A stretch of DNA of 64,000 bases from Cuspidothrix sp046080125 (GCA_046080125.1 JBJTTJ010000221.1:1-64000); one strand, 5' to 3'; positions 50,259 through 58,772 are shown, counted from the stretch's first letter. Program-made: numbers and translations. The notes: generated by a model from the letters alone, not told the origin.

Positions 50259-50711
50259 ATGAGTGACTGGTTAGAACATAGTGTACAGGTAGAAGTTGAA
50301 GTTCCCATAGAATTAGTATGGGAATTATGGTCTGATTTAGAGCAAATGCCTAAATGGATGAAATGGATTGATTCGGTAACAATTCCTCAAGATACACCAG
50401 ATATTTCATTGTGGAAACTGACTACAGGTGGATTAGAATTTACCTGGAAATCTCGCATTACTAAAATGATCCCCCAGCAAATTATTCAATGGGAATCTGT
50501 AGATGGTTTACCAAATCAAGGAGCAATTCGCTTCTACGATCGCCATAATTATAGTGTGGTAAAAATGACTATTTCCTATGCAATTCCTGGCCTAATTGGT
50601 AAACTCATGGATAATTTGTTTTTAGGAAAAGTGGTAGAATCTACAATCCAAGAAGATTTAGAACGGTTTAAAGCCTATGCTTTAAATATCCAAGATATAA
50701 GTTTACCTTAG
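50259..50711 (+). CDS. SRPBCC family (cyclase/dehydrase, START-like) protein
   Basis: A 150-residue protein of the polyketide cyclase/START helix-grip fold: EHSVQVEVEVPIELVWELWS, then QMPKWMKWIDSV, later ITKMIPQQIIQWESVDGLPN, ending with a C-terminal helix. Such proteins bind hydrophobic ligands in a central cavity. This one regularly follows zds in cyanobacteria, so a role with carotenoid or a lipid intermediate is plausible but not shown. A (TAAAATC)5 repeat ends two bases upstream of the start codon. Confidence 0.85.
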   Translation: MSDWLEHSVQVEVEVPIELVWELWSDLEQMPKWMKWIDSVTIPQDTPDISLWKLTTGGLEFTWKSRITKMIPQQIIQWESVDGLPNQGAIRFYDRHNYSVVKMTISYAIPGLIGKLMDNLFLGKVVESTIQEDLERFKAYALNIQDISLP

Positions 50712-50759
50712 AAACCAATAGTCAAGTGGCATTCCGTAAACCATCTAAAAAAAGAAGCT

Positions 50760-52196
50760 ATGGCAATAGAAGATACCTTTGATACCCAAAGTTCAGCCTT
50801 AACTCTACCAAAAGTCAATATTTTGACCATGTTTCGCCTAGGATTGTTTCAAATGGGGTTGAGTATGATGTCTATTTTGACTTTGGGGGTACTCAACCGA
50901 GTCATGATTAAGGAAATAGGTATTCCTGCAACTCTAGGCAGTTTGGTATTAGCAATACCTTATTTTATTGCCCCAACAAGAATTTTATTTGGACAGGTTT
51001 CTGATACTAAACCTTTATTTGGTTATCATCGCACCGCCTACATCTGGATAGGTGCGGGAATATTTGCGATCGCCGCTTTTTTAATTGTACAAGTAATCTG
51101 GCAATTAAATAATTCTGGTATTACCAATACTACTGAAATTTGGAGCACAGCAACTATCGGTTGGTTAGCCGTTTTAAGTTTAGTCTTTGCTATTTATGGG
51201 TTAGCAATTTGTGCTAGTGGTACGGCATTTGCTGCTTTATTAGTAGATATTTCCGAAGAAGACAACCGTTCCCAAGTTGTAGGTATTGTTTGGTCAATGT
51301 TGATGGTAGGAATTATCGTTGGGGCAATTATTAGTTCTAGTTTATTAAAACAATTGGATGGTAATGCCCCTTTAGCAGATTTACAGTCGGCAATTAATCG
51401 TTTATTCCTTATAGTTCCCAGTATCGTACTCTGTTTATCAATTATCGCTACTATGGGAGTAGAAAGAAAATATTCCCGCTTTTTTAACCGTTCAATTTCA
51501 TCAAATCGAGAAGATAATATTAGTTTAAGTGCTGCTTGGCAAATCTTAACAGCTAGTCCACAAACAGGCTTATTTTTCACATTTTTATTAGTGATGACTA
51601 TTAGCTTGTTTATGCAAGATCCCATCATCGAACCCTATGCTGGTGAAGTTTTTAAAATGCCTTTGGCAGAAAGTACCAAACTCAACGTTTTTTATGGAAC
51701 TGGTATCTTGATTTCCTATGGAGTTACAGGGTTTTTTATCGTTCCTCGCTTGGGTAAACGTAAAACTATCAAATTGGGTTGCATTTTGGTAGCAGTCGCG
51801 GCTTTACTCATCGGTTTTTCAGGATTTTCTGCCAATCCATCTATACTCAAGGGAAGTTTAGTTATATTTGGTTTAGCAACTGGTTTTGTTACTACTGCGG
51901 CAGTAAGTTTAATGTTAGATCTAACTATAGCTGAAGTCGCAGGTACATTCATCGGCGCTTGGGGACTTGCCCAATCCATATCTAGAGGAATTGCTACGAT
52001 TATTGGTGGCACTTTTTTAGATATAGGACGACAGTTATTACCAGATAATTTAGTCCTAGCCTATGGATTAGTGTTTACCCTAGAAGCTGTGGGAATGTTA
52101 CTATCAATCGGCTTTTTGAATCGTGTGAATGTGACGGAATTTAAAACTAATACTAAAAAGGCTTTTGCTGCTGTTTTAGAAAGTGATTTAGATTAA
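50760..52196 (+). CDS. BCD/PucC family MFS protein (chlorophyll-related carrier)
   Basis: A 478-residue, twelve-helix membrane protein of the PucC/LhaA/Bch2 (BCD) branch of the major facilitator superfamily. The N-terminal NILTMFRLGLFQMGLSMMSI and the segment IGIPATLGSLVLAIPYFIAP are diagnostic. Others are the loop GQVSDTKPLFGYHRTAYIWI and the helix 8 LFMQDPIIEPYAGEVFKMP. In purple bacteria PucC and LhaA help light-harvesting complex assembly. In cyanobacteria a role in pigment delivery or assembly is assumed. It follows the SRPBCC gene by 48 bases on the same strand, so zds-SRPBCC-PucC may be one pigment unit. Confidence 0.88.
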   Translation: MAIEDTFDTQSSALTLPKVNILTMFRLGLFQMGLSMMSILTLGVLNRVMIKEIGIPATLGSLVLAIPYFIAPTRILFGQVSDTKPLFGYHRTAYIWIGAGIFAIAAFLIVQVIWQLNNSGITNTTEIWSTATIGWLAVLSLVFAIYGLAICASGTAFAALLVDISEEDNRSQVVGIVWSMLMVGIIVGAIISSSLLKQLDGNAPLADLQSAINRLFLIVPSIVLCLSIIATMGVERKYSRFFNRSISSNREDNISLSAAWQILTASPQTGLFFTFLLVMTISLFMQDPIIEPYAGEVFKMPLAESTKLNVFYGTGILISYGVTGFFIVPRLGKRKTIKLGCILVAVAALLIGFSGFSANPSILKGSLVIFGLATGFVTTAAVSLMLDLTIAEVAGTFIGAWGLAQSISRGIATIIGGTFLDIGRQLLPDNLVLAYGLVFTLEAVGMLLSIGFLNRVNVTEFKTNTKKAFAAVLESDLD

Positions 52197-52202
52197 TGTA
52201 GC

Positions 52203-52290
52203 ACTTACGCAAGAATGAAAGTAGGGCTAATACCCTTCGGGAAGCAAGCTACATGAATTACCCCTAGGCAAAAGTCCGGTTTGCGTAAGT
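52203..52290. mobile_element. MITE-like element with ACTTACGCAA / TTGCGTAAGT ends
   Basis: An 88-base element with perfect ten-base inverted ends (52203-52212 and 52281-52290), starting six bases after the PucC-like gene's stop codon. Its interior has TAGGGCTAA, a CCCTTCGGG hairpin and GAATTACCCCTA, the right half of the AATTCATGAATT palindrome. It is the most complete copy of the family partly seen at 8845, 12273, 13285 and 60627. Confidence 0.75.
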
Positions 52291-52326
52291 CCTGAGTAAT
52301 TAAAAAACAACTAACAACTGACAAAA

Positions 52327-53133
52327 ATGAACGATTTTTGGAATACGATTTTAGAATTTGCCGAAACCACTACCACCAGAGTGGGCACACAATTAATGCA
52401 AGATTTTGGCAAAGTTAAAGCTTCACAGAAAGCTGATGGTAGCTTAGTTACAAAATCAGATCAATGGGCAGATCAAGAAATTCGAGATGCCATTGTTTCT
52501 ACTTTCTCAGGTTACGGCATTTTGAGCGAGGAAAGTGACCAAACTTTTCCTGATACAGAATGGTGTTGGGTAATTGATCCTTTAGATGGTACAACCAACT
52601 TTACCAGGGGAATTCCTATTTGGTCTATTTCTCTGGGGTTACTTTATCGAGGAACGCCTATTTTTGGTTATGTTTACGCGCCACCATTAAATCAAGCCTT
52701 TTATGGGTTTTGGGCAGGTTCATCAGGCTTAACAACGCCAACGGGAGCATTTTTAAATCACCATCCTATTCACTCCAGTCAAGATGCTCCCGGTAAAAAC
52801 CACTGTTTTAATCTTTGTTCTCGCAGTACCGATATTATTCAACCGGGTTTTCCTTGTAAACTGCGGATGTTAGGAGTTGCTAGTTATAACTTTCTCACGG
52901 TCGCAATGGGTGCAGTTTTGGGAGGAGTTGAAGCGACACCCAAAGTATGGGATATTGCAGGTGCTTGGGTGATTGTGCAAGCTGCTGGTGGTACGTGGGT
53001 ATCCCTTAATTCTGAGTCGTTTCCATTATCACCGACAATTGATTATAGCGATCGCTCTTTCCCGACTATGGTTCTGAGTAATTCCGATCTAATTCCCATA
53101 TTTACACCCTTTATCAAAAGGTTAAAACTGTAA
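52327..53133 (+). CDS. Inositol monophosphatase family protein
   Basis: A 268-residue, Mg-dependent phosphatase. Metal-binding motifs are complete: GILSEESDQ, then VIDPLDGTTNFTRGIPIWSI, and the C-terminal WDIAGAWVIVQAAGG. Substrates in this family include inositol phosphates, fructose bisphosphate, PAP and histidinol phosphate. The insert GSSGLTTPTGAFLNHHPIHS does not decide the substrate. It follows a MITE-like element and stands alone. Confidence 0.9.
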   Translation: MNDFWNTILEFAETTTTRVGTQLMQDFGKVKASQKADGSLVTKSDQWADQEIRDAIVSTFSGYGILSEESDQTFPDTEWCWVIDPLDGTTNFTRGIPIWSISLGLLYRGTPIFGYVYAPPLNQAFYGFWAGSSGLTTPTGAFLNHHPIHSSQDAPGKNHCFNLCSRSTDIIQPGFPCKLRMLGVASYNFLTVAMGAVLGGVEATPKVWDIAGAWVIVQAAGGTWVSLNSESFPLSPTIDYSDRSFPTMVLSNSDLIPIFTPFIKRLKL

Positions 53134-53147
53134 ATTCTCAGGGGAGA

Positions 53148-53223
53148 ATAAGATACCCGACTTGTTGTATTGTATCCATAAATCATAAATTGATGTCCCA
53201 AGTCGGGAATCTGACTCCTATAA
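53148..53223. repeat. AGATACCCGACTTG hairpin element
   Basis: Arms AGATACCCGACTTG and CAAGTCGGGAATCT separated by about 38 bases, followed by GACTCCTAT. It starts 15 bases past the phosphatase gene's stop codon. Its right arm matches 17712-17733, so it is a repeated element. It may serve as a transcription end. Confidence 0.65.
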
Positions 53224-53402
53224 TCTTCAAAAATTAAATACGGTCGCAGGTCTTGTTCAATCAGGCTGAAAATTTGATAAATCAAACTTTTTTGGGTATT
53301 TTAGGTCTAATCCTTATATAATTAATGCTCATGTATTATAATTGGGCTAAACACAAAAGTGACCAGAGTCTTATATTGTATAATAAGGTAGTCTAAATTC
53401 AA

Positions 53403-53609
53403 ATGTTTGATGGATTTTGGGATAATGTATTTCGTTACCCTCGTTATTTGATCAGCATCGTCTTGGGTCTTTTTCTAAACACCCTCGAACCGCTGTTTCC
53501 ACTGTTAAAACGTCCGGTAACGCTAATTGCTATTTTAGGGTTTTTTGCTAGTGGTCTTTTTTTTGTAACCCTTACCCTGCGGGCAATGTTAGGATTAAAT
53601 TCAATCTAA
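53403..53609 (+). CDS. DUF751 family small membrane protein (Ycf33-like)
   Basis: A 68-residue protein with two hydrophobic helices (YLISIVLGLFLNTLEPLF, and TLIAILGFFASGLFFVTLTL). The start FDGFWDNVFRYPRY is the conserved DUF751/Ycf33 N-terminus. Function is unknown; it is conserved in cyanobacteria and some plastids. In many cyanobacteria it precedes rbfA, as here, with a gap of 219 bases, which supports the call. Confidence 0.85.
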   Translation: MFDGFWDNVFRYPRYLISIVLGLFLNTLEPLFPLLKRPVTLIAILGFFASGLFFVTLTLRAMLGLNSI

Positions 53610-53828
53610 ATTAGGATAGCAAAGGCAGAATTAAAAATTAAAAAAAGCTCATTTCACCAACTTTTCGGACATTTTTAATGGTTGGTTAATTTACGCCATG
53701 TTGTACTAGAACCATAAACAGGTGAAGTTTCTGGGACTGCTGCTGTTGATTCTATCACCTCAAGTATCGTCCAATTTCACTGGGGATAAGAATTTATTGT
53801 CAAATTTTTGTGAGAAGGCGGAATTTAT

Positions 53829-54227
53829 ATGGTTACAAATCGCCGCGTTTCCCGCGTTGCTGAGTTAATTAAACGGGAAGTTAGCCAAATGCTACTTAAC
53901 GGTATTAAGGATGACCGGGTGGGAACGGGAATGGTCAGTGTCACCGATGTGGATGTTTCTGGAGATCTACAACACGCTAAAATATTCGTCAGTATTTATG
54001 GAACAGACGAAGCTAAGGCGGAAACAATGGCAGGTTTAAAGTCCGCGACGGGTTATGTCCGTAGTGAACTGGGAGCTAGAGTAAGATTACGACGCACTCC
54101 CGAAGTGCTATTTGTGGAAGACTGCTCTATCGAAAGAGGAACTAAGGTCTTGAGTTTATTAAACCAACTTGAGCACGAACGAATATTATCGAGTATACAT
54201 CAGATTGCACAAGAAGAGGCTGATTGA
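53829..54227 (+). CDS. rbfA: 30S ribosome-binding factor A
   Basis: A 132-residue KH-like RNA-binding protein needed for late 30S maturation and cold adaptation. Characteristic blocks: RRVSRVAELIKREVSQMLL, GMVSVTDVDVSGDLQHAKIF, and the RTPEVLFVEDCSIERGTKVL end with its helix-kink motif. Length is normal. The start has AGAAGGCGG about ten bases upstream. Confidence 0.96.
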   Translation: MVTNRRVSRVAELIKREVSQMLLNGIKDDRVGTGMVSVTDVDVSGDLQHAKIFVSIYGTDEAKAETMAGLKSATGYVRSELGARVRLRRTPEVLFVEDCSIERGTKVLSLLNQLEHERILSSIHQIAQEEAD

Positions 54228-54270
54228 CTCAAAACTCAGAAAAATATAAAAGACATCTCCAGAAAAGAAT

Positions 54271-54298
54271 GTAGAGACGTTCCATGGAAAGTCTCTAC
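54271..54298. repeat. GTAGAGACGTTCC palindrome
   Basis: A palindrome with arms GTAGAGAC / GTCTCTAC around TTCCATGGAA. It lies 44 bases past the rbfA stop. The GTAG...CTAC ends are shared with the other intergenic palindromes in the window, while the core differs. Confidence 0.75.
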
Positions 54299-54344
54299 AG
54301 GAGTTCTAGGAAACGCTTGTGTAATTTTCACAACAGGTCTAATC

Positions 54345-54502
54345 AGTAAGTGGACGGGAGATAATCAAAATGTGTGAAGAAAAGTAAAATCGCTGAGAAC
54401 TTCTTCACTATTGCCTTTCGCCGATTATAGAGCGTAGTCGAGATGCTTACCTGTTCCCTGTTCCCTGTTCCCATAACGACAATTTTTAAAGCCCACCTAC
54501 TT
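54345..54502. mobile_element. Longer MITE-like element with AGTAAGTGG / CCACCTACTT ends
   Basis: About 158 bases bounded by AGTAAGTGG and CCACCTACTT. It shares GGGAGATAA, GCTGAGAACTTCTTCAC, TTGCCTT and AACAATTTTTAAAG-type blocks (here ACGACAATTTTTAAAGCC) with the 91-base copy at 14548. The extra length comes from two internal insertions, one of which is a (CTGTTCC)x3 heptamer run. Confidence 0.7.
54451..54472. repeat. Heptamer tandem repeat (CTGTTCC)x3, STRR
   Basis: Three perfect CTGTTCC units plus one base, inside the MITE-like element at 54345. The same heptamer occurs inverted (GGGAACA twice) near 50094 and singly near 26553. Confidence 0.85.
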
Positions 54503-54915
54503 AATTATAGGTGTCAAAAATCTTGTTCCTTTGGATAGATGCCAAAATCAGTAAATTCATATAAGATAGTGCAGTTAAAGTGACAGCAATTTTCCGATGA
54601 TTTTCAGATTTTTGGTGCTGTAAGTGTAGATTAATCTAAAAACGCTGGCAATGGGAATATCTAACGCTTGAACGGTCAAATTAGCTGTTTTTATTGAATG
54701 TCATTTTCAAAATATGAACTTCAAATATCATGAATGTCATCTTTTCTTGACAAACTTAACATTTCTTTAGATAATTTAGAGGTGCGTAGCGTCAGAATGA
54801 TAATAGTTCAGTATAGCAAACTACAAAACCCCGGAGACAGATTTAATTATTGCCCTCTTTGTCCATCGTAAATAACGAGAAAACTATCTAAATTGTAATT
54901 TTGTGAGTAAAAACC

Positions 54916-55158
54916 ATGAGCGTAAATACGATGCCCTTTATCGATTACAATTACTATTCTCTGGATGTGATCCAAGATGAAGCACGCCGACTGGTAGAAA
55001 AGGGAATGGTTGGCCGTCAACAGCCAATTTATACCCTTTGCCAGTTTATCCCTGCTAGAGAGTGGGTTTGTGTAGAATGTGAATTAGAAAAATGTGATTT
55101 TTTACTGCGCGATCGCATTGGAGATCTAATCGGCCGCGAAGAATGGGATAACGACTAA
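54916..55158 (+). CDS. DUF4327 family protein
   Basis: An 80-residue cyanobacterial protein. The conserved stretch is VIQDEARRLVEKGMVGRQQP, then LCQFIPAREWVCVECELEKC. Two close cysteines (VCVEC) plus one in EKCDF could bind metal, although the family is not known to. It is acidic at the C-terminus (IGREEWDND). Function is unknown. It is monocistronic. Confidence 0.82.
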   Translation: MSVNTMPFIDYNYYSLDVIQDEARRLVEKGMVGRQQPIYTLCQFIPAREWVCVECELEKCDFLLRDRIGDLIGREEWDND

Positions 55159-55495
55159 ATAATTTTGTTTTTTTAAGAAACTACTGTTATTTTTATTGTA
55201 CTTGTTTGTAGTTGCTGCTATGAACAAGTATATTTTTTTCCTCTTTTAACAATTTAAAATTTGGAATTTGCTGAATAAGTTATTGCTAAAAGCGCATCCC
55301 CTTCCTGACCTGGAATAGTTAAGGTTTTTCTCAATATAAGGATATCTCTATCCTTCATGACTGCCTTTACCTCGTTTGGGTAGATATATAAACCCCTGGA
55401 CGTAAAATTTGAGCTTTTAACTTCCGAATTTTTCTGGGCATTTATTTGGTATATGCCTTCACCATATTTTTCCGAAAAATTATCTAATTTATTAA

Positions 55496-55635
55496 AACTT
55501 CATAGTTGCCGCAGCTACAGCTAAAGCAGCCCAACCAGCCATTAATGCTAATCCTCTCCCAAAATCTAGTATAAAGTTAGATTTTATACCAGATTTTTCA
55601 ATAGAAATCCCGGCTACTTCAAGAAGTCGGGAAAA
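55496..55635 (-). pseudogene. Hydrophobic micropeptide-like frame, no start codon
   Basis: A minus-strand open tract whose last 30 codons read KSNFILDFGRGLALMAGW then AALAVAAATMKF and TAA. It is strikingly protein-like, with one transmembrane helix, as in small photosynthetic subunits, but I cannot match it to any Psa/Psb/Pet/Ndh peptide. The frame upstream passes through the CCCGACTTC hairpin and has no clear start codon; an internal ATG would give only the last 17 residues. It is either a remnant or a micropeptide with a non-standard start. Confidence 0.25.
55609..55631. repeat. CCCGGCTACTTC / GAAGTCGGG hairpin
   Basis: Imperfect palindrome with arms CCCGGCTACTTC and GAAGTCGGG, 29 bases past the chlM stop. 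It belongs to the CCCGACTTC family. A plausible transcription end for chlM, but there is no T-run. Confidence 0.6.
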
Positions 55636-55660
55636 TTAAGTATCAATTGTACCATGCTTA

Positions 55661-56353
55661 CTAAGCAGATGTACGAGTTGCTTCTAATAAGCGAGAAAAA
55701 TAGAACTTTGTCCGTGTCATAGCTTGTCTTTGAACTGCAAAGCCATTTTTCTCTAGGATTTTGATGATATCTCTTTCACGATGTAAATAAGCACGAGTTG
55801 TTTTACTTGGTCCTGGAAAGAAAGTACCAATTTTTTTGAGGATAGTGAGGAAAAAGGTTTTAGGTGCAAAACTGAGAATAATTCTTGATTGGGCTAAAGA
55901 ACACAGGTGAGAAATCATTTCATCAGCTTTGTTCTGGGGATAATGAATAAGAACATCTAAACAGATAACAGTGTGATAATTACCACTGAGAGATTCTAAA
56001 TCCTGAACTGCAAAAGTAGGATTAACTGTATTAGCAAAAACCTTAACTGCCCGGTCTTGGGCTTCTGATACCATTTTAGCGGAAATGTCACTAGCGTATA
56101 CTTTAGCACTATTTATAGCCAAGGGAATACTCAGACTACCCACACCGCACCCAGCATCACAAATTGATAATGATGGTAAATTGTTGTCAGCTTGTAACCA
56201 GCCGATGACATTATCTACAGTTTGCTGATGTCCAGTGCGGATATCTAACTGAACCTTGTTGACTTCACCATCACCATAGATGCGTTGCCACCTATCAAAG
56301 CCTGTGGAGTTGAAGTATTCGCGCACTATTGTTTTATCGTCGGCTGCGTTCAT
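55661..56353 (-). CDS. bchM: Magnesium protoporphyrin IX methyltransferase (ChlM/BchM)
   Basis: A 230-residue SAM-dependent enzyme that methylates the 13-propionate of Mg-protoporphyrin IX on the way to chlorophyll a. The ChlM-specific start VREYFNSTGFDRWQRIYGDG is followed by the SAM loop CDAGCGVGSLSIPLA. The post-motif VYASDISAKMVSEAQ and the C-terminal RAYLHRERDIIKILEKNGF are present. Length is normal. The cyanobacterial name is chlM. It shares the chlorophyll pathway with the por gene 26 kb away. Confidence 0.95.
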   Translation of the reverse strand: MNAADDKTIVREYFNSTGFDRWQRIYGDGEVNKVQLDIRTGHQQTVDNVIGWLQADNNLPSLSICDAGCGVGSLSIPLAINSAKVYASDISAKMVSEAQDRAVKVFANTVNPTFAVQDLESLSGNYHTVICLDVLIHYPQNKADEMISHLCSLAQSRIILSFAPKTFFLTILKKIGTFFPGPSKTTRAYLHRERDIIKILEKNGFAVQRQAMTRTKFYFSRLLEATRTSA

Positions 56354-56433
56354 GAACCTAATTGTTAACGGTTTACAATTCTTAAAATTATCATTTGTGA
56401 ATAGATTATTGCCTGAAATTTTTGTACCCAGGA

Positions 56434-56931
56434 TTAAATTCTTAAAAAGCGACTAGCTAATTTAATCGCGTCTGCAATATCTACATCACCATCACCGTCA
56501 ACATCTAGAAATTTATTTAGTAAGGGATTACCACCGGATTGCAGGAAACTCAAGAGTAAAGGTACTAAACTTGGTAATAGTTGTTGAATTGTATTTACAT
56601 CTAAGTTAGTACCCCGGGCAGCATTTTCCGCTACTTGTGCTTGGATATCTGGGGAAAATAGGCTATCTACGGCTTGGGAATCGGCAGTAGTTCCGGCAAA
56701 TTGATTAACCAAATTTTCTACTGCTTCACTTCCGTCAGTGGCTTGTTTTGTTTGTAAAGATGACTGTACTTGTTTGCCAACCACTGATAAAATTGATTGC
56801 ATGGTAGAAGAGTCAGCACCAACACCATTACCTAATTGTTTAACTGTCATAGCAATATTCACCAGGTTATCCAAACCGCCTGGTTGATTGGAATTAGTAA
56901 CCGCGCCTAGAATTTGATCAAACAGTCCCAT
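56434..56931 (-). CDS. DUF937 (YidB-like) protein with C-terminal EF-hand/dockerin-like loop
   Basis: A 165-residue protein starting at MGLFDQILGAVTNSNQPGG, chosen because GGGGGAAAATTA directly precedes that ATG; the frame is open 13 codons further. The DUF937-type helical repeats include NIAMTVKQLGNGVGADSSTM, SILSVVGKQVQSSL and IQQLLPSLVPLLLSFLQSGG. The C-terminus DVDGDGDVDIADAIKLASRF is an Asp-rich calcium loop as in dockerin or EF-hand motifs. The function is unknown. It has no signal peptide, so calcium binding would be cytoplasmic. Confidence 0.75.
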   Translation of the reverse strand: MGLFDQILGAVTNSNQPGGLDNLVNIAMTVKQLGNGVGADSSTMQSILSVVGKQVQSSLQTKQATDGSEAVENLVNQFAGTTADSQAVDSLFSPDIQAQVAENAARGTNLDVNTIQQLLPSLVPLLLSFLQSGGNPLLNKFLDVDGDGDVDIADAIKLASRFLRI

Positions 56932-57194
56932 TAATTTTCCCCCGTTGTTTTCAATTTGTCTCATGATCAATACTATAACAGGAGTTAGAACTCAGGAATG
57001 ATAAAGGGGGAACTGAGAGTTGGGAATCTTATCACCTCAACTGAATTCCTACATTTTTCTCTGATGTTTTTTGACAACTATTTTATGATAAATCTAAACC
57101 TGTGCCAATACCTCCGGGTTTAGAAAAGTACCTAAGAACGATAATTTTTTAAAAGTCATCTCACGAAAATACTAGAGACTAAATCTTATTATTC

Positions 57195-58736
57195 ATGCCT
57201 TTACCCCGCATCGTCACTCTGATTATTGGTCTGATCGTCATTTTGTCCTTAACTCTATGGCTGATAGATTCCCTATCTCGGTTATACTGGCAGTTATCCT
57301 ATTCCCCATTGTTAGGTAATTTACTATTATTATTATTAGTTGTACTGGTTGGCGGTTTGATTGCGGCCTTTGTTTACTATATATTAGTCTTGCAAAGAGG
57401 TGAGGAACAATCACGCCGACAACGGAAACGAGTAACTCCTGCCCAAATTCCCGCCGCCAAATCTGATGCAGCTACTTCTACCCTACAAGCAGTCCGTCAA
57501 CAAGTTGCCCAAATTCAAGATGAGGTGACACGGCAAGCCTTATTGAGTCGTACCAGGGAAATTGAAGCGAATTTAGCCAGGGGAGAGGTTCAAGTTGTAG
57601 TGTTTGGTACAGGTAGCGCGGGGAAAACTTCCCTGGTAAATGCCATTATGGGGCGAATAGTGGGTGAAGTCAACGCACCGATGGGAACAACCCAAGCGGG
57701 AGAAACCTATTGTTTGCGGTTGAAGGGGTTGGAACGGAAGATATTAATTACTGACACTCCGGGGATTTTAGACCCGGGGGTAGCAGGTACGGAACGGGAA
57801 CAACTGGCTAGGGCTTTAGCAACGGAAGCGGATTTACTGTTATTTGTGGTAGATAATGATTTGCGGCGTTCTGAATATGAACCTTTGCGAGGGTTGGCGG
57901 AAATTGGCAAGCGATCGCTCTTAATTCTCAATAAAACAGATTTATACACAGAAAATGATACAGAAGTGATCTTAGCCAGACTCCGGGAACGAGTGAGAAC
58001 CTTTATTGCTGCTAACGATGTGGTAGCGATCGCCGCCAACCCCCAACCAGTCCAGTTAGAAACCGGTGAAACCTACCAACCAGAACCGGATATTATTCCC
58101 CTATTGCGTCGCATGGCCTCCATCCTCCGCGCCGAAGGAGAAGATTTAGTTGCGGATAACATTCTATTACAATCTCTGCGTTTAGGGGAAGAAGCCCGGA
58201 AACTTATAGACTCCCAACGTCGTCGTCAAGCAGATAGAATTGTTGAACGTTATCAATGGATTGGTGCGGGTGTAGTTTCTGTTACACCATTACCAGTAGT
58301 GGACTTACTGGCAACAGCAGCCGTTAATGCCCAAATGGTAGTAGAAATTGGTAGAGTCTATGGTTGTGATTTAAACATGGAACGGGGCAAGGAATTAGCC
58401 CTATCTTTAGGTAAAACAATTGCTGGTTTAGGTATCGTGAAAGGGGCAATTGAATTATTATCCACCGCCCTACAATTGAATATTGCTACTTTTATCGTCG
58501 GTAGGGCAATTCAAGGGGTAACGGCCGCCTATTTAACCCGCATTGCCGGCAAAAGCTTTATCGAGTATTTTCGCCATGATCAGGACTGGGGTGATGGAGG
58601 AATGACAGAAGTAGTACAGCAACAATTTCAGATCAATCGCCGGGATGAATTTATCAAAGTCTTTGTTCAAGAAGCGATCGCCAAGGTCGTCAAGCCAATC
58701 GCTGATAGCTTAGGAGAAAAACAAGAACACAAGTAA
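57195..58736 (+). CDS. Membrane-anchored DUF697 Era-like GTPase
   Basis: A 513-residue protein. Two N-terminal transmembrane helices (IVTLIIGLIVILSLTLWLID, and LLLLLVVLVGGLIAAFVYYI) place the rest in the cytoplasm. The G domain has Walker A GTGSAGKTSL (138-147), DTPGILDPG (G3) and LNKTDLY (G4). A helical linker precedes DUF697 (VVSVTPLPVVDLLATAAVNA, IGRVYGCDL, KTIAGLGIVKGAIELL). It is a paralogue of the 25049 gene, which lacks the N-terminal helices. Role unknown; membrane stress or remodelling is inference. A palindromic repeat separates it from the kinase downstream. Confidence 0.83.
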   Translation: MPLPRIVTLIIGLIVILSLTLWLIDSLSRLYWQLSYSPLLGNLLLLLLVVLVGGLIAAFVYYILVLQRGEEQSRRQRKRVTPAQIPAAKSDAATSTLQAVRQQVAQIQDEVTRQALLSRTREIEANLARGEVQVVVFGTGSAGKTSLVNAIMGRIVGEVNAPMGTTQAGETYCLRLKGLERKILITDTPGILDPGVAGTEREQLARALATEADLLLFVVDNDLRRSEYEPLRGLAEIGKRSLLILNKTDLYTENDTEVILARLRERVRTFIAANDVVAIAANPQPVQLETGETYQPEPDIIPLLRRMASILRAEGEDLVADNILLQSLRLGEEARKLIDSQRRRQADRIVERYQWIGAGVVSVTPLPVVDLLATAAVNAQMVVEIGRVYGCDLNMERGKELALSLGKTIAGLGIVKGAIELLSTALQLNIATFIVGRAIQGVTAAYLTRIAGKSFIEYFRHDQDWGDGGMTEVVQQQFQINRRDEFIKVFVQEAIAKVVKPIADSLGEKQEHK

Positions 58737-58746
58737 TATAATAGAT

Positions 58747-58772
58747 GGGGACAATTCATGAATTGTTCCTAC
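58747..58772. repeat. GGGGACAATTCATG palindrome
   Basis: Near-perfect palindrome with arms GGGGACAATT / AATTGTTCC around CATG, followed by TAC. It is almost identical to the copy at 17847. It starts 10 bases past the GTPase stop. Confidence 0.75.

Larger units (their letters stand above)
54228..54915. other. Long intergenic region containing two repeat elements
   Basis: About 690 bases between rbfA and DUF4327. It contains a GTAGAGAC palindrome (54271-54298) and a 158-base MITE-like element (54345-54502) with an embedded heptamer repeat. The remaining 400 bases show only short unconvincing frames. Confidence 0.5.
55159..55660. other. Intergenic region with a possible micropeptide remnant
   Basis: About 500 AT-rich bases between the convergent DUF4327 and chlM genes. 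It includes a small membrane-peptide-like minus-strand frame (listed separately) and a CCCGGCTACTTC hairpin. Nothing else was recognised. Confidence 0.45.

Noticed and set aside
54510..54720. Minus-strand tract reading LTVQALDIPIASVFRLIYTY
   Set aside because: Only about 43 codons between stops, with no start and no recognisable motif. It could be chance or very old decay.
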